Part shown: piece after piece, positions 1-7,962 of the stretch
How positions within the stretch are numbered: the first letter of the stretch is position 1
Layout: each line of letters starts with the position of its first letter
Assembly: GCA_036012155.1 (NCBI GenBank)
Contig: DASCOT010000182.1
Coordinates: 1 to 21,217 of the forward strand
Origin: DASCOT01 sp036012155
GTDB taxonomy: Bacteria > Acidobacteriota > UBA890 > WLXD01
Direction: 5' to 3'
Length of the DNA: 21,217 nt
Position numbers and translations under genes: made by a program
Notes under the pieces: model-generated
Told to the model about the DNA's origin: nothing
The model's database searches: none
Seen by the model: the letters and a program-made list of their open reading frames with translations, nothing else

Positions 1-194
1 CAACCAACACGGTGAAAGCGAGACGCGCCCATGGTAGTTGTGGCAGAGAGAAGCGATCTTCCACCGGACCTCCGAGGGGTTGGGTGTTGCTCGAGCGCGT
101 CGGCCAACGGGGTCGGCGGCGGTCACTATAGGCAACATCGGAGCAACGTGTGCGCGAATGCGCTGAAGCCGGGCTCGTGATCGTACCACCGAGT
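1..194. other. Intergenic stretch at the left edge, no gene seen
   Basis: I see no open frame here with protein-like composition and no RNA gene. The stretch leads into the promoter of the succinate dehydrogenase operon. The gene to the left lies outside the window. Confidence 0.5.
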
Positions 195-223
195 TTGACA
201 GGGTACAGGGGGGCGGCTAGCTT
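195..223 (+). promoter_or_regulatory. Sigma70-type promoter of the sdh operon
   Basis: A perfect -35 box TTGACA (195-200) is followed after 17 bases by TAGCTT (218-223) as a weaker -10. Transcription would start near 230, about 47 bases before the sdhC start codon. An inverted repeat ACGGT-N7-ACCGT (224-228 and 236-240) lies right at the predicted start site, and a third ACCGT lies at 257-261. This is a plausible operator position, but I cannot name a regulator. Confidence 0.6.
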
Positions 224-276
224 ACGGTCAGACTCACCGTACAGGTGCTAACAGCTACCGTGGAGAGCACGATCTC

Positions 277-1080
277 ATGTCGACACCGGCACGACCGGTA
301 GTTGCCGGTGGCTTCGGCACCACCTCGCGCCGCGACACCTGGTGGCGGCCCACGCTGCTGACGTTTCTGGGCCTGGGCACCTTCGTCGTCTACTCAACCT
401 GGGCGGCGCTACAGGGTGAGTACTATCACCTCGGCGGCTACCTGTCGCCAATGTACTCACCGGAGCTGTTCGGCGAGACGCCGCACGCGATCTTTGGTCC
501 CAAGCCCGGATGGTGGCCGACATTCTTACCTTGGTCGCCGGCGATTCTGATCCTCTGGGCGCCGGGTGGCTTCCGCTTGACCTGCTATTACTACCGCGGC
601 GCCTACTACAAGGCTTTCTGGGCCGACCCCCCGGCATGCGCCGTAGGCGAACCGCGCAAGAGCTACCTCGGCGAGAACTCGTTCCCGCTGATCATCCAGA
701 ACCTACATCGCTACTTCCTGTACTTGGCCCTCGGGTTTCTGCTCGTGCTTGCGTATGACGTATACCGGGCGATGTGGTTCGTGAATCCGCAAACCGGAGC
801 CGAGGAGTTCGGCATTGGCATTGGCACCCTGGTGCTAACGCTGAACGTGGTGCTGCTCGGTGGCTATACGCTGGGGTGCCACTCGCTGCGGCACCTGGTC
901 GGCGGCTTCATGAATCAGTTCTCCAACGCGCCGACGCGCTACAGGGCCTACCGCTGCGTGACCTGTCTCAACACCCGCCACATGAACTGGGCGTGGGCGA
1001 GCCTGTTCTGGGTCGGGTTCTCGGACGCTTACGTGAGGCTTTGTGCGATGGGCATGTGGACCGATCTGAGACTGCTCTGA
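277..1080 (+). CDS. sdhC: Succinate dehydrogenase membrane anchor subunit, Sdh1 type
   Basis: This 267-residue integral membrane protein anchors the flavoprotein and iron-sulfur subunits and should carry the quinone-reduction site. Hydrophobic segments lie at about 25-45, 84-104, 140-165, 178-200 and 236-256, giving five predicted helices. His144, His202, His206 and His235 near the membrane segments are candidate heme ligands. Its length, its five-helix plan and the order anchor-flavoprotein-iron-sulfur match the mycobacterial Sdh1 complex (Rv0249c-Rv0248c-Rv0247c). The classical small SdhC plus SdhD pair is absent, and no separate sdhD is present. The ATG at 277 is preceded by GGAG at 262-265. 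Its stop overlaps the sdhA start by one base (TGATG), so translation is probably coupled. I name the subunit from context and family resemblance; the protein is not alignable by eye to E. coli SdhC. Confidence 0.85.
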   Translation: MSTPARPVVAGGFGTTSRRDTWWRPTLLTFLGLGTFVVYSTWAALQGEYYHLGGYLSPMYSPELFGETPHAIFGPKPGWWPTFLPWSPAILILWAPGGFRLTCYYYRGAYYKAFWADPPACAVGEPRKSYLGENSFPLIIQNLHRYFLYLALGFLLVLAYDVYRAMWFVNPQTGAEEFGIGIGTLVLTLNVVLLGGYTLGCHSLRHLVGGFMNQFSNAPTRYRAYRCVTCLNTRHMNWAWASLFWVGFSDAYVRLCAMGMWTDLRLL

Positions 1081-2891
1081 TGCACGAGTTCGACAGCCAC
1101 GAGCACGACGTCCTGGTAATCGGTGCGGGTGGTGCCGGTCTCCGCGCCGCCATCGAGGCGTCGGCTGGCGGTGTCTCCGTGGGCTTGGTATGCAAGTCGC
1201 TGCTCGGTAAGGCACACACGGTGATGGCCGAGGGCGGTATGGCCGCTTCGCTCGCCAACGTCGACTCTCGCGACGACTGGCGCACCCACTTCGCCGATAC
1301 GATGCGCGGTGGCCAGTACGTCAACGACTGCCGCATGGCCGAGTTGCACGCCAAGGAAGCTCCCGACCGAGTACGCGAGTTGGAGGCCTGGGGCGCGGTC
1401 TTCGATCGCACCGACGACGGCCGCATCCTGCAGCGCAACTTCGGCGGTCATAAGTATCCCCGCCTGGCGCACGTCGGCGATCGCACCGGTCTCGAGATGA
1501 TCCGCACCTTGCAGGATCACGGCATACATCAAGGGATCGACGTGTACATGGAATGCACCGTCGTGCGCCTGCTGATGGACGGCGGGCGCGTTTCGGGGGC
1601 ATTCGGATACGATCGCGAGCGCGGTCGGTTCCGCGTGTTCAAGGCCAAGGCCATCGTGATCGCCACCGGCGGCTTCGGTCGCGCGTTCAGCGTCACGAGC
1701 AACAGCTGGGAATACACCGGCGACGGGGCGGGGCTCGCCTACGACGTCGGCGCCGACCTGCTCGACATGGAGTACGTTCAATTCCACCCGACCGGCATGG
1801 TCTGGCCGCCGAGCGTACGCGGCATCCTGGTGACCGAGGGTGTTCGCGGGGAAGGTGGCGTGCTGCTCAACAGCGAGGGGCGCCGATTCATGTTCGACGA
1901 TATCCCCGACCTGTACGTGAATCAGACGGCCGACAACGAAGACGAGGGATGGCGTTACACGCAGGGCGACAAGGATGCCCGGCGACCACCGGAGCTGTTG
2001 ACCCGCGACCACGTCGCTCGTTGCATCGTGCGCGAGGTCGCGGAGGGGCGCGGCAGCCCGCACGGCGGCGTGTTCCTCGATGTCGCGTGGATCAAGGAAC
2101 GATTACCCGATGCGGAGGCACACATCCGCCGCAAGCTCCCGAGCATGTACCACCAGTTCAAGCAGCTAGCCGCCATCGACATCACCAAGGAACCGATGGA
2201 GGTAGGGCCGACGACGCACTACGCCATGGGCGGGGTCCGGGTCGATCCGAACTCCCAGATGTCGACAGTGCCTGGGCTGTTCGCCGCCGGCGAGGCCGCC
2301 GCCGGCTTGCACGGCGCCAACCGGCTGGGCGGCAACTCGCTCTCCGATCTGCTGGTGTTCGGCAAACGTGCCGGTGAGCATGCCGCCCTTTTCGCCGGCA
2401 ACGAGGGCCCGGCTACCATCGACGATGCGCAAGTGGCCGCAGCAGCGGAGTATGCGCTGGCGCCGTTCGGTCGGGCTCCAGACGAAAACCCATACCAGGT
2501 ACAGCACGACCTCGAGGAGATGATGCAGAGCCTGGTCGGCATTGTTCGGGAAGAGAGCCAGCTAGCCGACGCTGCCGAACGCCTCGTTGGACTGCGCGAG
2601 CGGGCCAGCCGCGTCGGGGTGTCAGGCAACCGGGAGTACAACCCGGGGTGGCACACAGCGCTCGATCTCCCCAACCTGTTGATCGTATCCGAGGCTCTGG
2701 CCCGGACCGCCCGCGAACGACGCGAGAGTCGAGGCGCCCAGTTCCGCAGCGACTGTCCCGGCAAGGACGAAGAATGGGGTAAGACTCGGCTTGTCGTACG
2801 ACGTGGTGACGACGGGTCAATGCAGGTCGTACGCGAGCCGGTGCCGACGATACCCGCAGAGCTGCAGGCAATCATCGAGGAGAACGCCTGA
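1080..2891 (+). CDS. sdhA: Succinate dehydrogenase flavoprotein subunit
   Basis: A 603-residue FAD subunit that oxidises succinate to fumarate on the cytoplasmic face of the membrane. The Rossmann motif GAGGAG is at 15-20. The covalent-FAD histidine motif KAHTVMAEGG places His46 as the flavin ligand. FHPTGM, then TEGVRGEGG, and later HYAMGG are the substrate and catalytic segments, and GANRLGGNSL is the C-terminal FAD contact. Length is close to the usual 590-650 residues. I chose the ATG at 1080 because it overlaps the sdhC stop as TGATG and places the dinucleotide fold at the N-terminus. The same frame stays open upstream to 774, but that would add about 100 residues of shadow translation inside sdhC. 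The stop overlaps the sdhB start in the same TGATG manner. Confidence 0.96.
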   Translation: MHEFDSHEHDVLVIGAGGAGLRAAIEASAGGVSVGLVCKSLLGKAHTVMAEGGMAASLANVDSRDDWRTHFADTMRGGQYVNDCRMAELHAKEAPDRVRELEAWGAVFDRTDDGRILQRNFGGHKYPRLAHVGDRTGLEMIRTLQDHGIHQGIDVYMECTVVRLLMDGGRVSGAFGYDRERGRFRVFKAKAIVIATGGFGRAFSVTSNSWEYTGDGAGLAYDVGADLLDMEYVQFHPTGMVWPPSVRGILVTEGVRGEGGVLLNSEGRRFMFDDIPDLYVNQTADNEDEGWRYTQGDKDARRPPELLTRDHVARCIVREVAEGRGSPHGGVFLDVAWIKERLPDAEAHIRRKLPSMYHQFKQLAAIDITKEPMEVGPTTHYAMGGVRVDPNSQMSTVPGLFAAGEAAAGLHGANRLGGNSLSDLLVFGKRAGEHAALFAGNEGPATIDDAQVAAAAEYALAPFGRAPDENPYQVQHDLEEMMQSLVGIVREESQLADAAERLVGLRERASRVGVSGNREYNPGWHTALDLPNLLIVSEALARTARERRESRGAQFRSDCPGKDEEWGKTRLVVRRGDDGSMQVVREPVPTIPAELQAIIEENA

Positions 2892-3646
2892 TGCCGACGG
2901 TGACCTTCAGCATCTGGCGCGGCGACAAGGACGGTGGCCGCTTCGAGGACTACACCACCGAGGTCGTCGACGGGATGGTGGTGCTCGATGCCGTACACCA
3001 GATCCAAGCCGAATCGGCAGGCGATCTGGCGGTGCGCTGGAACTGCAAGGCAGGCAAGTGTGGCTCCTGTTCCGCCGAGGTCAACGGCATGCCACGCCTC
3101 ATGTGCATGTGTCGCATGAACGACGTGAACACCGACGAACCGGTACGACTCGAGCCCATGTACAGCTTCCCGATCCTCAAGGATCTGGTTACCGACGTGT
3201 CGTGGAACTTCGAGGTAAAGAAGCGCATCAAGAAGTTCAAGCCGCGCCCGCCGGATGACAACGACGGCACCTGGCGTATGACGCAGGACGACGTCGACCG
3301 AGTGCAGGAGTTTCGCAAGTGCATCGAGTGCTTTCTGTGCCAGGACGTTTGCCACGTCTTGCGCGAGCACGACAAGCACGACGAGTTCATCGGGCCGCGC
3401 TTTCTGGTGTATGCCGGAGCTCTAGAGATGCACCCGCTCGATACCGAGGACCGGCGCGCCGAGCTCAAGGACGAGTTCGGCATCGGGTACTGCAACATCA
3501 CCAAGTGCTGCACCGTGGTGTGTCCGGAAGAGATCAAGCTCACCGACAACGCCATCATCCCGCTGAAGGAGCGCGTCGTCGACGAGTTCTACGACCCTGT
3601 CCGGCAACTCTTTCGCGTGCTCAGCGGCGGCAAAGCACGGACCTAG
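2891..3646 (+). CDS. sdhB: Succinate dehydrogenase iron-sulfur subunit
   Basis: A 251-residue electron-transfer subunit linking FAD in SdhA to the membrane quinone site. The N-terminal ferredoxin domain holds the [2Fe-2S] ligands Cys52, Cys57, Cys60 and Cys72. The C-terminal domain has CIECFLCQDVC (Cys144, 147, 150, 154) and CNITKCCTVVCPE (Cys201, 206/207, 211), the set for the [4Fe-4S] and [3Fe-4S] clusters. All cluster ligands are present, so the subunit looks functional. It is the last gene of the three-gene operon and overlaps sdhA by one base (TGATG at 2889-2893). The next gene is convergent, starting 40 bases downstream on the other strand. I see no clear terminator in the gap. Confidence 0.96.
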   Translation: MPTVTFSIWRGDKDGGRFEDYTTEVVDGMVVLDAVHQIQAESAGDLAVRWNCKAGKCGSCSAEVNGMPRLMCMCRMNDVNTDEPVRLEPMYSFPILKDLVTDVSWNFEVKKRIKKFKPRPPDDNDGTWRMTQDDVDRVQEFRKCIECFLCQDVCHVLREHDKHDEFIGPRFLVYAGALEMHPLDTEDRRAELKDEFGIGYCNITKCCTVVCPEEIKLTDNAIIPLKERVVDEFYDPVRQLFRVLSGGKART

Positions 3647-3685
3647 GCTGGAACGCGAAGATGCCGTCCTCGGTGGGCACCCGCC

Positions 3686-4372
3686 TCACTTCTCCGCGTG
3701 CTCTTTGCGATGTGCCACGATGTCGAAACCGACCTTCATAAGCACCATCAGCACCAGGCCTGCAGTTGGTGTTCCGATGAGCAGGAGCAAGAACCCGCTA
3801 CCGATGAGCACCAGGTGGAGCAGGATGACGCGACGATAGGGCCGACTCATCAGCTCCTGTAGCGTCGCAGACCGGTACTCTCCGGCACCGAGAAAGTTCA
3901 CCACGAACGACACCCCATGGCTGACGGTCAGCGTGATCGCGCCGTAAGCAATCGCGCGCTGGCTGAGCGCGTGCGACAGAGTCCCCCACAGCAATTGGGG
4001 TACCAGCATGATCACGGAGTCGATGTGGGTGGCGTCGAGCGCCGCCGGCACAGTCGACCCCTGTTCGTGGAACATCGCGATCAGCAAGACTCCATGCACC
4101 GCCGCGAATCCGCCGAAGTGGACGGCGAAGAACGGGATCAGGACCAGCTTGCCGAGCCAAGCCGCCGGGTCTCGGATGCGCACCGCAAGCATGCGCGCGA
4201 TGTTGAGCCCGCCGACGATCAAGTTCTCGATCCAGTACAGCAGGACGACATCGCCGACCTGCCAGCCGAGCCACAGTGCCCCCGCAAGCGGCACCAGGTT
4301 CGCCAAGACCAAGGCGGCGACCGACGGCGTCAGCCCTACCGGCAAAGCGATCTGCCTCATTCGACTGAACAT
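3686..4372 (-). CDS. DUF6498-type multi-pass membrane protein
   Basis: A 228-residue predicted inner-membrane protein of unknown function. The stretch VVLLYWIENLIVGGLNIARM is typical of the DUF6498 family. Around it are about six hydrophobic segments: an N-terminal helix, the YWIEN helix, an LIPFFAVHFGGFAAVHG helix rich in His and Gly, and three more toward the C-terminus. The tail HRKEHAEK is charged and probably cytoplasmic. I chose the ATG at 4372 because GGGGAGGG lies 3-4 bases upstream on the minus strand. The frame stays open to 4438 but adds only a charged, unconvincing extension. It is convergent with sdhB and divergent from the amidohydrolase. Nothing in the context suggests a substrate. 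Confidence 0.75.
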   Translation of the reverse strand: MFSRMRQIALPVGLTPSVAALVLANLVPLAGALWLGWQVGDVVLLYWIENLIVGGLNIARMLAVRIRDPAAWLGKLVLIPFFAVHFGGFAAVHGVLLIAMFHEQGSTVPAALDATHIDSVIMLVPQLLWGTLSHALSQRAIAYGAITLTVSHGVSFVVNFLGAGEYRSATLQELMSRPYRRVILLHLVLIGSGFLLLLIGTPTAGLVLMVLMKVGFDIVAHRKEHAEK

Positions 4373-4407
4373 CGCCCTCCCCGCACGAGTCGCCGCCCGG
4401 TCAGAGA

Positions 4408-4439
4408 TTGTGCCCGGAACGAAGCCGCGGGGATACAAT
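4408..4439 (+). promoter_or_regulatory. Possible promoter of the amidohydrolase gene
   Basis: TACAAT at 4434-4439 is a near-consensus -10 box about 40 bases before the GTG start. The best -35 I can see, TTGTGC at 4408-4413, is 20 bases away, which is long. The call therefore rests mainly on the -10. Confidence 0.3.
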
Positions 4440-4478
4440 GCCCGTCGCCAACAGGGTTAGCCACTAGGGAGGTGTACG

Positions 4479-5753
4479 GTGAGTCGTTTGGTCGGAAGTT
4501 TCGCGCTGCTCGTCGCGATCAGCTGTAGCCCGTCGGCGCCGGAGCCCGTCCCGGGCTACCGGGCCTTTGTCGGCGCCACCCTGATCGACGGAACCGGCGC
4601 CGAACCAAAGGGCGACGCTGTCGTAGTGGTCCGCGACGGCCGAATCGAGTCGGTGGGGTCCGCCGCCGAGATGGAGGTCCCGCCGCGCGCCGAGATCGTA
4701 GACCTGGCTGGACGTACGCTGATTCCGGGGCTGATCAACGCCCACGGCCACGTCGGGGATACGCTGGGCCTCGAGAGCGGTCACTACTCCGAGGCCAACG
4801 TGCGGGCGCATCTGGGCCTGTACGCGAGCTACGGAGTTACGACGGTGGTCAGCCTGGGCGGCGACGGTGCCGAGGGTGTTCGGGTGCGCGACGCCGAGGG
4901 TCTCGACCTACGCCACGCGCGGCTCCGAATCGCCGGCGCCGTGGTTACAGCGGAGTCCCCCGAGGAGGCGCACTCGCAAGTGCAGGCCAACGCCGACCTC
5001 GGAGCCGACTTCATCAAGATCCGTGTCGACGACAACCTCGGCACCAGCACCAAGATGTCCCCCGAGGTCTACGGCGCGGTCATCGAGGCGGCACATTCCA
5101 GCAGCCTGCCGCTCGCCGCGCACCTGTTCTACCTCGACGATGCCAAGGGGCTGCTGAGAGCCGGTGCCGACTTCATCGCTCACAGCGTGCGCGATCTGCC
5201 CGTCGACGAGGAGCTGATCGGACTGCTGCTCGAGACCGGCGTGTGCTACAGCCCGACCCTGACACGCGAGGTTTCTACCTATGTCTACGAGAGCGAGCCG
5301 GAGTTCTTCGCCGATCCGTTCTTCCTGACGCACGCCGACCGTAGCGTTCTGGACTTGCTGCGGACCCCCGAACAACAGCAGCGCTACCGCGACAGTCCAG
5401 CCGCACCCCGCTACAAGGACGCTTTGCGCATGGCGCAGGCGAACCTCAAGGCACTCGTGGATGCCGGCGTCACCATCGCGTTCGGCACCGACAGCGGCCC
5501 TCCAGCGCGCTTCCAGGGCTACTTCGAGCACATGGAGACCGAGCTCATGGCGGAGGCAGGGCTGTCGCCGCGGCAGATTCTGCGCTCGGCCACTGGCGAT
5601 GCTGCCGCCTGTGTGGGGCTCGACGACGTCGGCACCATCGAGACGGGCAAGTGGGCCGATATGGTCGTGTTGAGCGCCGATCCGATGGTCGAGCTAGCCA
5701 ATCTGCGCGCCATCGAATCCGTGTGGATCGCCGGAAACCGCATGGAGCCATGA
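4479..5753 (+). CDS. Secreted lipoprotein amidohydrolase (imidazolonepropionase-like)
   Basis: A 424-residue metal-dependent hydrolase of the amidohydrolase superfamily. The first residues form a lipoprotein signal ending LVAIS-Cys16, so it is probably lipid-anchored in the periplasm. Metal and catalytic residues appear in family order: His89 and His91 (NAHGHV) after the first strand, Lys180 in FIKIR as the likely carbamylated lysine, His215 (AAHLF), His235 (IAHSV) and Asp338 (FGTDSG). The C-terminal GTIETGKWADMVVL is the usual return of the composite beta-sandwich domain. Members of this branch include prolidase-like and imidazolonepropionase-related enzymes, so the substrate cannot be read from sequence. 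The GTG start at 4479 is set by AGGGAGGT at 4466-4473. The gene stands alone on its strand with about 85 bases before the protease gene. Confidence 0.88.
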   Translation: MSRLVGSFALLVAISCSPSAPEPVPGYRAFVGATLIDGTGAEPKGDAVVVVRDGRIESVGSAAEMEVPPRAEIVDLAGRTLIPGLINAHGHVGDTLGLESGHYSEANVRAHLGLYASYGVTTVVSLGGDGAEGVRVRDAEGLDLRHARLRIAGAVVTAESPEEAHSQVQANADLGADFIKIRVDDNLGTSTKMSPEVYGAVIEAAHSSSLPLAAHLFYLDDAKGLLRAGADFIAHSVRDLPVDEELIGLLLETGVCYSPTLTREVSTYVYESEPEFFADPFFLTHADRSVLDLLRTPEQQQRYRDSPAAPRYKDALRMAQANLKALVDAGVTIAFGTDSGPPARFQGYFEHMETELMAEAGLSPRQILRSATGDAAACVGLDDVGTIETGKWADMVVLSADPMVELANLRAIESVWIAGNRMEP

Positions 5754-5839
5754 CACGGCCAGGCGCGACGCGAGTTCGCTCCGATCTCCGGATGTATGAT
5801 CGAGACTTACTCGTTAGCTGACCGAACGACGACCATGGG

Positions 5840-7334
5840 GTGGACCTGCCGTTGGCACAACTACGCATACGAGCTCGCCTGGCACGTGCTGCGACAATAA
5901 TCACCGCTGCGGTCTTCTCGACGTTGCTGGCGCTGCCCGCCGCGCACGCACAGCGACGTGGCGAAATCCTGCAGGTTGAGGGCGAACGGCTGCGACCGAC
6001 TCGCAGCGTCTCGACGATCCTGCAGAACACGCATCTGCGCCGCTCGGATCCCACCGCACCGGTAGCGTTTCGCATTGAGCTGCCCGAGTTGCGGCAACCC
6101 GCTCCCCCACCGTCGGCCGACAAGACTCGCCTGCAGGTAGGAGTCCACCGCGACCTGGCGGACCCGCGCGCGCGGGGCATCGATGGGGCGCTGCTCGAGT
6201 GGGAGCCCGCCCGCGGGGGCGGCTACACCACCACGTTCGCGGTGACTTCGGCCGGAGCAACAGGAATCCAGCTGGCGCTGCGCGTTGCTGCTCTGCCCGC
6301 CGACGCCGAGGTGCGCTTCTTCAACCCTTCCGACCCCGCGGATGCACACGGGCCGTTCCTGTCGGAACTCCTCGTTCGGTCGATCGAGGCGACCGGTCGA
6401 CAAGACGACAGTGATCTGTTCTGGTCACCGGTCATCGGCGGCGACGAGCTAGGGGGTCGAGATCTACCTGCCGCGACCAGCCAGGGCCGGCGAGGTACGC
6501 CTCACCGCGGTTAGGGTCGCGCATCTGACGCGCCCCGTGCGCACCAAGGATCTTTCGCACCTCGGATTCTCCGGCGCCTGCGAACGAAACGTCGCCTGTG
6601 ATGCGCGCTGGCTTAGTGCAGCCTCAAGCGTCGCGAAGATCGTTTTCCAGAAGGCGGGCAATACGTTCCTGTGCACCGGACAGCTGATGGTCGATACCGA
6701 CGCCGCCACGCAGAGACTCTGGTTCTTGACCGCGGCACACTGCATGGCGAAGCGCGCCGAGACCCGGTCGGCGGTGCTGTTTTGGGGATTCCAGCACGCC
6801 CGCTGCGCAGGCAAGGATACTCCGCCAATCGTACAGACTGCCGGTGGTGGGAAGCTCAGGTTCACTACCGGGGCCAAGGGGCTGTCCAACGATCATACGC
6901 TGATGGAGTTGAAACAGGCGCCACCGGATGGAACGACTCTGGCTGGCTGGAGCACGGAGGCTCCTGAAGACCTCGTCCGGAAAACCGTACAGGAGAGTCA
7001 CCATCCGTCCGGGGATGCCAAGAAGAGCAGCATCGGAAAGCTGACCGGTCTGGGCGGCGTGAACTTCGTGCCGGAGGGTTTCCGTCCGGTCGAGGGCGAC
7101 ACACATCTCATCGTCCGTTGGAAGAGGAAGAAGGGCGTCACCGAGGGCGGCAGCAGCGGCTCGGCTCTGTGGTTGGGGAGGAGATGGCCGCAACAGTTCG
7201 TCATAGGCACCCTCTCCGGAGAAAGGTCCTCCTGTGCCGACACCAAGGCACCCGACTGGTACGGCAGCTTTGCTCGTACCTACGAGGACTTCGGTAAGTT
7301 CCGGCGCTTGATCGATCCCGCGAACCGCAGGTAA
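5840..7334 (+). pseudogene. Lysyl-endopeptidase-like secreted serine protease, interrupted by a one-base frameshift
   Basis: Two consecutive frames encode one trypsin-fold (S1) protease of about 497 residues. The first (from GTG 5840) has a Sec signal ending PAAHA-Q near residue 38, then a beta-rich region. It runs to 6514 but loses sense after the G run at 6452-6456. Dropping one of those five G's makes the frame read GDELGVEIYLP and continue into the second frame, which ends at 7334. The second frame holds the triad: TAAHC (His), SNDHTLMEL (Asp) and GGSSGS (Ser), about His300, Asp351 and Ser439 of the joined protein. Cysteines around SGACERNVAC and FLCTGQL suggest disulfides, as in lysyl endopeptidases. 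As written the active domain is separated from its signal. An ATG at 5835 is out of frame by one base, so GTG 5840 is the available start. Sequencing error or real inactivation are both possible. Confidence 0.82.
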
Positions 7335-7342
7335 CCGAAGGC

Positions 7343-7395
7343 GCACTTTCGCCGTCGGACAGGAGCTACCGAGACCCTGCTGAGCGGCGAAGTGC
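7343..7395. repeat. Imperfect inverted repeat between convergent genes
   Basis: GCACTTTCGCCG (7343-7354) pairs with CGGCGAAGTGC (7385-7395) with one bulged T, leaving a loop of about 30 bases. It sits between the protease stop and the stop of the minus-strand small gene, a position expected for a bidirectional terminator. No T-run follows, so termination is only a suggestion. Confidence 0.35.
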
Positions 7396-7403
7396 CGCTT
7401 GCT

Positions 7404-7667
7404 TCAGGCCTGCTGCAGCTGGTCCAGGACCTCGCGCCCGTCGACCGTCAGGGTGACGGTTTCCCCGAGCTTGCCGCGCTTGCCCATGAAGTCCTCGGCC
7501 TGGATCAGATCCCAGCCCTTGAGGTCTTCGTACCAACCGACCAAAAAATCCTGTGAGTGGTGGTCGAAGGCAACGGTGCCGTTCCTGAGCGTAGCGGTGC
7601 ATTCGTCGCCGGCTCGAACAACACCAAGGAGAGCGGCATGGCCGCGATGGAGCTTTCGTTCGGACAT
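7404..7667 (-). CDS. Small hypothetical protein, 87 residues
   Basis: I do not recognise this protein. The 87-residue product has no signal peptide or membrane segment. It contains alternating hydrophobic stretches (TATLRNGTVAFD, ETVTLTVDGREV) that suggest a small beta-rich fold, an aromatic centre (FLVGWYEDLKGWDL) and a short helical tail (LDQLQQA). The composition looks protein-like, whereas the overlapping frames on both strands are arginine- or proline-rich. The ATG at 7667 has only a weak purine-rich stretch upstream. The gene is convergent with the broken protease gene and divergent from pruA. No function can be inferred from these neighbours. Confidence 0.55.
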   Translation of the reverse strand: MSERKLHRGHAALLGVVRAGDECTATLRNGTVAFDHHSQDFLVGWYEDLKGWDLIQAEDFMGKRGKLGETVTLTVDGREVLDQLQQA

Positions 7668-7911
7668 CTTCGTTCAATCTTCAGGGGATCGGCTGGGGCT
7701 CGGTCGAGCGGCCCCGTCAATGGATAGACGCACCAATCACCCGGAAGGTTTCTGCAAAAAAAACACCGCGGCGTGAAAGGCTGATGCTGCGCCCGAAACA
7801 TCGTAGCAGCCGGAGCTCCCGGCCGCCTGACCCACATAGCCTGCTTCCGATACTCTTGGGTGCGATCTCAGACCATCAACAACACGGAGCCGGTCCTGTT
7901 CCGGTCGCCAA
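7668..7911. other. Intergenic stretch between the small minus-strand gene and pruA
   Basis: I see no supportable gene here. The stretch includes an eight-A run at 7756-7763 and a direct repeat CCGGTC-N5-CCGGTC around 7890-7906. Short frames in it are low-complexity shadows. Confidence 0.4.
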
Positions 7912-7929
7912 TCGCGGAAGTCTCCGCGA
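7912..7929 (+). repeat. Perfect hairpin in the pruA leader
   Basis: TCGCGGA (7912-7918), loop AGTC, TCCGCGA (7923-7929) form a perfect seven-base stem 33 bases upstream of the pruA start. It could be an operator palindrome or an mRNA hairpin. It does not overlap the ribosome-binding site. Confidence 0.4.
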
Positions 7930-7962
7930 GACGGGACCCGGCAACCGCCAAGGAGAACCGCG

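Noticed and set aside
774..1079. N-terminal extension of sdhA inside sdhC
   Set aside because: Arg-rich and not family-like. The TGATG overlap and FAD motif spacing fix the start at 1080.
1029..2063. 344-residue open frame antisense to sdhA
   Set aside because: Falls fully within an unambiguous sdhA. No independent start signal or motif.
2219..3379. 386-residue open frame antisense to sdhA and sdhB
   Set aside because: Arg/Ser-rich shadow translation spanning two clear genes.
7750..7780. Eight-A run after GC-rich bases, terminator-like on the minus strand
   Set aside because: The nearest stem has at most four pairs and no minus-strand gene ends there.
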